Shown: positions 4,444 to 9,057 of the stretch, one piece after another
How the letters are laid out: the number at the start of each line of letters is the position of its first letter
Numbering within the stretch: position 1 is the first letter of the stretch
NCBI GenBank assembly: GCA_900556665.1
Contig: USPX01000068.1
Location: forward strand, 1 to 9,057
From: an uncultured Eubacteriales bacterium
GTDB taxonomy: Bacteria > Bacillota_A > Clostridia > Lachnospirales > Cellulosilyticaceae
Length of the DNA: 9,057 nt
Direction: 5' to 3'
The notes under the pieces: generated by a model
What the model was told of the DNA's origin: nothing
The model's input: the letters and a program-made list of their open reading frames with translations, nothing else
Database searches by the model: none
Translations under genes and position numbers: made by a program

Positions 4444-6552
4444 CTATATATTAATAGTTACTTTTTGTAATTGTTCATCTGCTGAGCTTGCACCTATCAT
4501 GAGTTGGATTTCGCCAGGTTCTGTAACTCTCTTTTCTTCATAGTTTACAAATGAGAAATCCTCACGACTTAGTGTGAATGTTACTGCTTTTGTTGCACCT
4601 GCTGGAATGAATACCTTTTCAAACCTTACAAGTTGTTTCACAGGTGTCATCATAGAACTTACTTTATCATTAAAATAAAGTTGTACAATCTCAGCCCCAT
4701 CTCTATCGCCTGTGTTTGTGACGTCTACGCTAACTGTTAAACGCTTTTCATCTACCTTCATAGGGCCATATTCAAATGTTGTGTAAGATAATCCTTGTCC
4801 AAAAGTAAATAATGGGTCTTTTGATAAGTCCATATATTTACCACCATGCCAGCCTGGTAAGTAGTTATAATACACTGGAATTTGTCCTGTATGTCTTGGG
4901 AATGAAATAGGCAGTTTTCCTGATGGATTAATGTTACCAAATAAGATTTGTGCCACAGCATTTCCCCCAAACATCCCACCATTAAAGGCAGTAATAAATG
5001 CATCTGACCCTTCTACCACTTCTTCTACGCAAAGTGGTTTAGAAGATACAAGTACAGTTACAATAGGTTTACCTGTTTCTTTAAGCTTACGGAAAAGGGC
5101 TACTTGCTTACCTGATAAATCAAGGTTTGCCCTATCTTTAAATTCACCTACTTGGTCGATCATATCGCCAACAACATATACGATTAAATCGTTTTCCTCT
5201 GCTAACGCTTTAGCTGCCATAATATCATCTTCAGGACTATCTAATACATTGCAGCCTTTCGCATAGCTTACAGCTACATCTTTTCCTGCTACTTCTCTAA
5301 TACCTTCTAAAATAGTTGTATAAGGTCTTACTGGCTCTTTATCTGGATTAGGCTCTGGATGTGTAAAATAAGCCCAGTCTCCATATTGTGCTTTGATATC
5401 ATCTGCATTTGGTCCAATAACAGCAATTTTTTTAATAGACGCTTTAATAGGTAGTACCTCTTCATTCTTTAATAAAACAACACATTCATTAGTCATTTCT
5501 TTATTGAAGGCTAAATGTTCGTCGCAGCCTATGCATGCTGAGTCTACTTCTTTTTCAGGATGCTCAAATAATCCCATTTCTAACTTAATGTTAAGGATAT
5601 TTCTAACGGCTTCATCAATGACTGCTTCATCTAATTTGCCTTCTTTCACCATAGCAATAGCCGCTTCATAAAACTCTAAGCTACGCATGATCATATCATT
5701 ACCAGCTTCCACGGCAAGTTTAGACGCTTCTTTTACATCAGTGGCTACGCATTGATTGCCCACTAAACTATTTACATTATCCCAGTCTGTTACAACGAAA
5801 CCTTCAAATCCTAATTCGTCTCTCAGAATATCTTTAAGTGCTTTTTTACTTACAGTAAGGGGCTGTCCATCTATAGAACCATAAGCTGTCATGATTGTTG
5901 CACACTTCACATCAATAGCTCTTTTGAATGGTGGTAAAAAGACATCTTTAAGCTTACGATAGCTCATCTGGGTATCATATGAATCTCTTGCCCCTACTGC
6001 TTCGCCATAACCTATGTAATGTTTAGCACATGCTAATATACTTTCAGGCTTGTCGATGCCCTCGCCTTGATAACCTTCAATAATCGCAGCACCTAACTCC
6101 CCTGTAAGATATGGGTCTTCACCAAATGTTTCATTTACTCTTCCCCATCTTGTATCTCTTCCAAGGCATAAAACAGGTGAGAAAGTCCAATGAAGTCCAT
6201 CTGCTGCTACTTCTTTGGCTGTGATTCTTCCCATTTCTTTGATCATTTCTTTATTCCAACTGCAGGCCATAGCAAGCTGAGTTGGGAAAATGGTTGCATG
6301 ATCATTAAGCCCATGTCCATGAATAGCATCAATCCCAAATATAACAGGTATACCATGTCCAGATTTTAATGCCACTTGTTGAATTTCTCTTGCCTCATCA
6401 CCTAATACATGAAGGAATGAACCTGCCCCCTTTTTGGCCCATTCTAAAGCTTCTTCTCTTCCAACTAGTGTATAAGGTACTTGTACCATTTGTGCTATTT
6501 TTTCTTCTATTGTCATTAATCCTAGTAATTCTTCTACCTTGTTATACTTCAT
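4444..6552 (-). CDS. Glycoside hydrolase family 3 beta-glucosidase, cytoplasmic
   Basis: 702 aa; ATG 6552 follows AGGGGGAT. It should hydrolyse beta-linked oligosaccharides from the non-reducing end, taking up plant-derived sugars already inside the cell, since no signal peptide or membrane segment is present. The N-terminal GH3 barrel (about 1-320) has IDAIHGH (75-81), RWGRVNETFGEDP (from 135), AKHYIGYGE (176-184) and VTDW with the likely nucleophile D256. The second alpha/beta domain (about 370-590) carries GEFKDRANLDLSGKQ, with E470 as candidate acid/base, and GGMFGGNAVAQILFGNINPSGKLP. A C-terminal fibronectin-III-like domain (about 605-695) ends the protein. All expected parts are present in order, so the enzyme looks intact. 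It resembles BglX but lacks export, and the sugar (glucoside, xyloside) is not decided. It has its own promoter and is followed by a hairpin and a flavoprotein gene. Confidence 0.95.
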   Translation of the reverse strand: MKYNKVEELLGLMTIEEKIAQMVQVPYTLVGREEALEWAKKGAGSFLHVLGDEAREIQQVALKSGHGIPVIFGIDAIHGHGLNDHATIFPTQLAMACSWNKEMIKEMGRITAKEVAADGLHWTFSPVLCLGRDTRWGRVNETFGEDPYLTGELGAAIIEGYQGEGIDKPESILACAKHYIGYGEAVGARDSYDTQMSYRKLKDVFLPPFKRAIDVKCATIMTAYGSIDGQPLTVSKKALKDILRDELGFEGFVVTDWDNVNSLVGNQCVATDVKEASKLAVEAGNDMIMRSLEFYEAAIAMVKEGKLDEAVIDEAVRNILNIKLEMGLFEHPEKEVDSACIGCDEHLAFNKEMTNECVVLLKNEEVLPIKASIKKIAVIGPNADDIKAQYGDWAYFTHPEPNPDKEPVRPYTTILEGIREVAGKDVAVSYAKGCNVLDSPEDDIMAAKALAEENDLIVYVVGDMIDQVGEFKDRANLDLSGKQVALFRKLKETGKPIVTVLVSSKPLCVEEVVEGSDAFITAFNGGMFGGNAVAQILFGNINPSGKLPISFPRHTGQIPVYYNYLPGWHGGKYMDLSKDPLFTFGQGLSYTTFEYGPMKVDEKRLTVSVDVTNTGDRDGAEIVQLYFNDKVSSMMTPVKQLVRFEKVFIPAGATKAVTFTLSREDFSFVNYEEKRVTEPGEIQLMIGASSADEQLQKVTINI

Positions 6553-6606
6553 ATATAAGTATCCCCCTATAAGATATATATTTTGAATATATTGAGTAAT
6601 AACCTT

Positions 6607-6635
6607 ATTATATTTTTTAATTTTCTCTTTTACAA
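6607..6635 (-). promoter_or_regulatory. Sigma-A-type promoter of the beta-glucosidase gene
   Basis: A -35 box TTGTAA (6635-6630), a 17-base spacer and a perfect -10 box TATAAT (6612-6607) point toward the gene. The start would be near 6600, giving a leader of about 48 bases. No cre-like site overlaps it. Confidence 0.6.
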
Positions 6636-6675
6636 TCCTATTTATATTACAATTTTATTATTGTCCTAAAATATT

Positions 6676-6963
6676 TTAACGTCTTCTTATTTCTCTAGAC
6701 TTGCGGCTTCTCACCTTTTTACTAGAAGGCTGCTTCCTAATAAACTTTAAGTATTTCGCAATCTTTTCATCCTCTTGAAGGGCTTTGATTGTATTTAATC
6801 TTATGGCTAATTCTCTATTGGTATATAATGCATGAATATGCTTATGACAGGCCTCACAAATATAAGCAATATGTTCTTCTTTTCCACCTTCTTCTCTAGG
6901 TAATAAATGATGTTTGGTTAAAACAACATTTTCTCTATGACATAATTCACATGTACCTTCCAT
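6676..6963 (-). CDS. Small HNH-endonuclease-like protein
   Basis: 95 aa. The N-terminal half carries the HNH pattern: C5-X2-C8, then H18-H19-L with a nearby PREEGG turn, then C36-X2-C39-H40 and H44. The four cysteines likely bind a structural zinc, and H18/H19 and H40/H44 match the metal and catalytic positions of the beta-beta-alpha-metal fold. The C-terminal 30 residues are strongly basic (SSKKVRSRKSREIRRR), fitting nucleic-acid binding. Such small stand-alone HNH proteins occur widely in Firmicutes, and most have no known job; no partner methylase, intein or phage gene is nearby. A strong AAGGAGG lies 14 bases before ATG 6963, longer than usual, with no alternative start between. No promoter is obvious, and a terminator upstream (7035-7074) suggests it is a single-gene unit. 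Confidence 0.75.
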   Translation of the reverse strand: MEGTCELCHRENVVLTKHHLLPREEGGKEEHIAYICEACHKHIHALYTNRELAIRLNTIKALQEDEKIAKYLKFIRKQPSSKKVRSRKSREIRRR

Positions 6964-7034
6964 ATTAGATTTGCTTTCCTCCTTATTAATTTAAATCTAT
7001 ATTTCCCAAAGAAGACTTTTTCTATAGCCACATA

Positions 7035-7074
7035 AAAATAGCACCCACCAACTTTCATTAATGGATGCTATTTT
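7035..7074 (-). terminator. Rho-independent terminator after the acetyltransferase gene
   Basis: AAAATAGCACCCA pairs with TGGATGCTATTTT, one G-T type mismatch, 14-base loop. A/T runs in both arms make it usable in both directions. It sits 18 bases after the acetyltransferase stop. Confidence 0.7.
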
Positions 7075-7092
7075 GATTTAATTATTCCTTTT

Positions 7093-7530
7093 TTAAGTAT
7101 CTATTCTTACCATTTCTGTAAGCGTTTTATTTCTATATACAAGGTCCTCTCTAACGCTAAATCCTTGTTTCTCCCAAAATGCATTTCCCTCTTCATTTTT
7201 ATCAAATACCACTAAAGCAACCTTATTTATACCCAGTGCCTTAAGTGCATTCATAGCTTGATCTACAAGTTTACTCCCAATGCCTTGATATCTATACGCT
7301 GGATTAACTGCTGTATGATATATGTAGCCACGTCTTCCATCATTCCCCACCATTATAACACCGATAATCTCTTTGTCCTCAGCCACAAAGCAAGTATCTG
7401 GATTGCGATTTAAGAATTTTTCTACGCCTTCCCTTGAGTCATCTAAATTATTAAGGCCCATTCCTACACATGACATCCATAAAGCATATATTTTGTCATA
7501 GTCTTCAAGTCTCATTTTCCTTATTATCAT
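7093..7530 (-). CDS. GNAT-family N-acetyltransferase
   Basis: 145 aa from ATG 7530, chosen because GGGGATGAT lies 6 bases before it; an ATG at 7575 is in frame but has no ribosome site. The protein begins with the GNAT strand and helix (IIRKMRLEDYDKIYALW). It has the acetyl-CoA pyrophosphate loop RYQGIGSKLVDQAM (Q82, G83, G85) after the strand YIYHTAVNPAY. It ends with the typical NAFWEKQGFSVREDLVYRNKTL region, so the fold is complete. It transfers an acetyl group from acetyl-CoA to an amine; the substrate (small molecule, antibiotic or protein N-terminus) cannot be told. It follows the aldo/keto reductase by 51 bases and is the last gene before a terminator. Confidence 0.88.
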   Translation of the reverse strand: MIIRKMRLEDYDKIYALWMSCVGMGLNNLDDSREGVEKFLNRNPDTCFVAEDKEIIGVIMVGNDGRRGYIYHTAVNPAYRYQGIGSKLVDQAMNALKALGINKVALVVFDKNEEGNAFWEKQGFSVREDLVYRNKTLTEMVRIDT

Positions 7531-7581
7531 AAGCAAATCATCCCCATCATTGTCCTCTATATTTTTAAATACCATTAAACA

Positions 7582-8502
7582 TTATGGTAGCAAATGTCCT
7601 GCTACCAAATAAATTTTATACCATTCTTCTCTTGTGAGTTTAATATCTACTGCCTTTGCGATTTCTGCCATACGTGACTGTTTCATACTACCCGCAATGA
7701 CTTGCATATTGGCTGGATGACGTAATATCCAAGCTGTAGCAATAGTTGTAGGTGTCGCCCCATATGTAGCCCCTATTTCTTCTAGTACTTTATTTAACTC
7801 GGCATAATCTTCACTACCTAAGAAAAGTCCTTCCCAATTAGGCTTTTGGAATGGTGACCAGGCTTGGATAGTAATATCATTTAATCTGCAATAATCTAAA
7901 ACACTGCCATCTCTATTAATAGCACCTTCTGTAGTCATATTCACTTCCATCCCTGCTGATACCATATTTGAAACAGGTATACTAAATTGAAGCTGATTAA
8001 CTAAAATAGGCTGGTGCATATACTTTTGTAAAAGTTTCATTTGCATTGGATTTTGATTAGATACCCCAAAGTGTTTCACCTTACCTTGGCTTTGAAGTAT
8101 ATCAAAAGCTTCTGCTACCTCTTCTGGCTCCATTAAGGCATCTGGGCGATGAAGTAATAACATATCTAAATGATCCGTTTGCAGTCTTTTTAAGCTTCCC
8201 TCTACGCTTTCTAAAATATGTGCCTTTGATAGGTCATACATCTTTCCTGGGATAATGCCGCATTTAGATTGTAAAAACATTTTTTCACGTAAACTAGGGT
8301 GCTGTGCTAAAACTTGTCCAAAAATCTCCTCACATCTACCACCACCATAGATATCCGCATGGTCAAAAAAGTTTAAGCCTTGCTCCATACAAGATAAAAT
8401 ATAACTTTCTGCTTCCTGAACTAATAATTCACTCATTCTCATACATCCAACTGCAATAGCTGGTACTTCTATATTACTGCTTCCAAGATGAATCTGTTTC
8501 AT
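7582..8502 (-). CDS. Aldo/keto reductase
   Basis: 306 aa from ATG 8502, which has AAAGGAG at good spacing; an upstream in-frame TTG (8523) reads through that ribosome site and is less likely. It reduces aldehydes or ketones with NADPH in the cytoplasm. The catalytic tetrad is visible: D47 and Y52 in FFDHADIYGGG, K80 in QSKCGI and H118 in LLLHRPD. Further barrel strands are KVKHFGVSNQNPMQM and ITIQAWSPF, and the cofactor 2'-phosphate region is GSMKQSRMAEIAKA near the C-terminus. Length and layout fit the YdhF-like group of oxidoreductases; the physiological substrate is unknown. It lies 40 bases after the 52-residue membrane ORF with no terminator between, and 51 bases before the acetyltransferase. 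Confidence 0.92.
   Translation of the reverse strand: MKQIHLGSSNIEVPAIAVGCMRMSELLVQEAESYILSCMEQGLNFFDHADIYGGGRCEEIFGQVLAQHPSLREKMFLQSKCGIIPGKMYDLSKAHILESVEGSLKRLQTDHLDMLLLHRPDALMEPEEVAEAFDILQSQGKVKHFGVSNQNPMQMKLLQKYMHQPILVNQLQFSIPVSNMVSAGMEVNMTTEGAINRDGSVLDYCRLNDITIQAWSPFQKPNWEGLFLGSEDYAELNKVLEEIGATYGATPTTIATAWILRHPANMQVIAGSMKQSRMAEIAKAVDIKLTREEWYKIYLVAGHLLP
7586..7606. repeat. Perfect hairpin in the last codons of the aldo/keto reductase
   Basis: GGTAGCA and TGCTACC pair perfectly across a 7-base loop within the last seven codons of the reductase gene, just before its stop. No T-run follows. It could modulate readthrough into the acetyltransferase gene or be coincidental. Confidence 0.35.
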
Positions 8503-8542
8503 ATTTTTCTCCTTTAAGATCAATAAGTTTTATCTTTTCTCT

Positions 8543-8701
8543 TTAGTGTATTGCCATTCCAAGTAGAAGTACTATATTCGCTATTGATACTATTAATGGA
8601 ATACTGGCAACTATTTTAAGCCATTTCATTTTAGTAATCACGCCTATTATGAGCTCAAGTAAACCTATAATAAGACATATGCATATACCTATGAAGCTCA
8701 T
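8543..8701 (-). CDS. 52-residue two-helix membrane protein
   Basis: ATG 8701 lies one base after the TAG of the regulator gene and has a strong GGAGG overlapping the end of that gene, so coupled translation is likely. The protein has two hydrophobic segments, about 3-22 (FIGICICLIIGLLELIIG) and 28-50 (KIVASIPLIVSIANIVLLLG), separated by a short basic turn (TKMKW). This is a small integral membrane protein with a hairpin topology. It is not recognised as a named family. In similar loci, small membrane proteins often sit beside this type of XRE regulator, so it may sense or be controlled by it. It could also be a toxin-like peptide, but there is no direct evidence. Confidence 0.7.
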   Translation of the reverse strand: MSFIGICICLIIGLLELIIGVITKMKWLKIVASIPLIVSIANIVLLLGMAIH

Positions 8702-8702
8702 A

Positions 8703-8906
8703 CTAATCCTCCGTAAATTCAAATAAGTCTTCTACCTTAGCATTAAATACCTTAGCAATGTCCATTGCTAATTTTAGCGATGGATTATACTTACCATTTT
8801 CTAAATGAACAATTGTTTCTCTTCTAGCACCTACCATTTCTGCTAGTTCACTTTGTTTATAACCATGCTTTTCTCTGTATTCCCTAACCTTTGTGTGTAG
8901 TGCCAT
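8703..8906 (-). CDS. XRE/Cro-family helix-turn-helix regulator
   Basis: 67 aa, almost entirely one DNA-binding domain: helix 1 (KVREYREKHG), the turn and recognition pair at about 19-38 (SELAEMVGARRETIVHLENG), then LAMDIAKVFNAKVEDLFEF. ATG 8906 has AAGGAG 7 bases upstream. It should bind DNA as a dimer, with no sensor domain. It lies one base from the membrane-protein gene on each side, so three genes form a tight unit. In many Firmicutes such short regulators pair with small membrane proteins of unknown function and often repress their own operon; that role here is inferred. Confidence 0.93.
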   Translation of the reverse strand: MALHTKVREYREKHGYKQSELAEMVGARRETIVHLENGKYNPSLKLAMDIAKVFNAKVEDLFEFTED

Positions 8907-8907
8907 A

Positions 8908-9057
8908 TTAGACTCCTTTTTGATCCATGATTGAAAACATTATTGTTCTTACAATAGATATAACCATGATAGATAATACAATAACCCAACCTACGATTGC
9001 CGCACTGATTGTGTTTACATGACCTATAATGGCGCACATCCAGGCTGCTACAATCAT
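8908..9057 (-). CDS. Small membrane protein, C-terminal part (5' end beyond or at window edge)
   Basis: The frame is open from the right edge to TAA at 8910, and the first visible codon is an ATG at 9057, which may be internal. The visible 49 residues form two hydrophobic helices, the second being WVIVLSIMVISIVRTIMFSI, ending in the short polar tail MDQKGV. One base separates its stop from the start of the regulator. The arrangement fits the small DUF-type membrane proteins usually encoded just before a short XRE regulator. The exact family cannot be told from this piece. Confidence 0.65.
   Translation of the reverse strand: MIVAAWMCAIIGHVNTISAAIVGWVIVLSIMVISIVRTIMFSIMDQKGV

Noticed and set aside
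4758..5671. Several open frames of 81-111 codons on both strands inside the beta-glucosidase gene
   Set aside because: They are shadows of a complete, well-conserved GH3 frame and have no ribosome sites or family resemblance.
8843..9037. 64-codon frame on the minus strand overlapping the regulator start
   Set aside because: It is out of frame with both the regulator and the upstream membrane protein, which have better composition and start signals; its product is Asn, His and Tyr rich like a shadow frame.
1..9057. CRISPR array, tRNA, rRNA or complete insertion sequence
   Set aside because: No regularly spaced repeats, no tRNA arms with GGTTCGA-like T-loop, no rRNA signature and no transposase frame were seen on either strand.

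Overview
The window is AT-rich and all recognisable genes lie on the minus strand. They carry strong purine-rich Shine-Dalgarno sites, GC hairpins and CcpA-type (cre-like) sites. Together with the family resemblances this suggests a low-GC Gram-positive anaerobe of the Clostridia. I cannot fix the genus from sequence alone.

Right edge (about 9057 to 7093), in transcription order: the 3' end of a small membrane protein, a 67-residue XRE/Cro-type regulator, a 52-residue two-helix membrane protein, an aldo/keto reductase and a GNAT acetyltransferase. The first three are one base apart, so translational coupling is likely. A hairpin at 7035-7074 closes this group. Next comes a stand-alone small HNH-nuclease-like gene (6963-6676). 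A cytoplasmic family 3 glycoside hydrolase (beta-glucosidase type, 6552-4444) follows, with a clear sigma-A-like promoter, and a GC-rich hairpin separates it from a flavodoxin-fold iron-sulfur flavoprotein (4375-3836).

The stretch from 3835 to 2864 has no full-size gene. It holds a 21-residue C-terminal gene remnant with its own terminator, a roughly 100-bp segment bounded by 9-bp inverted repeats, an isolated GC-rich patch, two cre-like sites, a candidate promoter, a strong hairpin and a possible 27-residue ORF with a very good ribosome site.

Left part (2863 to 1) reads as one operon: metK (SAM synthetase), a NitT/TauT/SsuC-type ABC permease, a radical SAM enzyme with a CX9CX2C cluster motif, and a flavin split-barrel (pyridoxamine-phosphate-oxidase-like) protein cut by the window edge. 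A SAM synthetase ahead of a SAM-consuming radical enzyme is a plausible pairing, though metK is also a housekeeping gene. This operon carries three lesions. MetK lacks, in frame, about 12 residues of its catalytic loop, including the positions of two catalytic lysines and an aspartate. The permease has an in-frame TAG. The permease is then cut off and joined directly to the radical SAM gene, whose native start appears lost.

These lesions, all within about 0.75 kb, are the most notable feature of the window. They mean either a decaying locus (for instance a redundant metK copy), an unusual catalytically altered MetK, or sequence/assembly error. I found no tRNA, rRNA, CRISPR array or complete insertion sequence.
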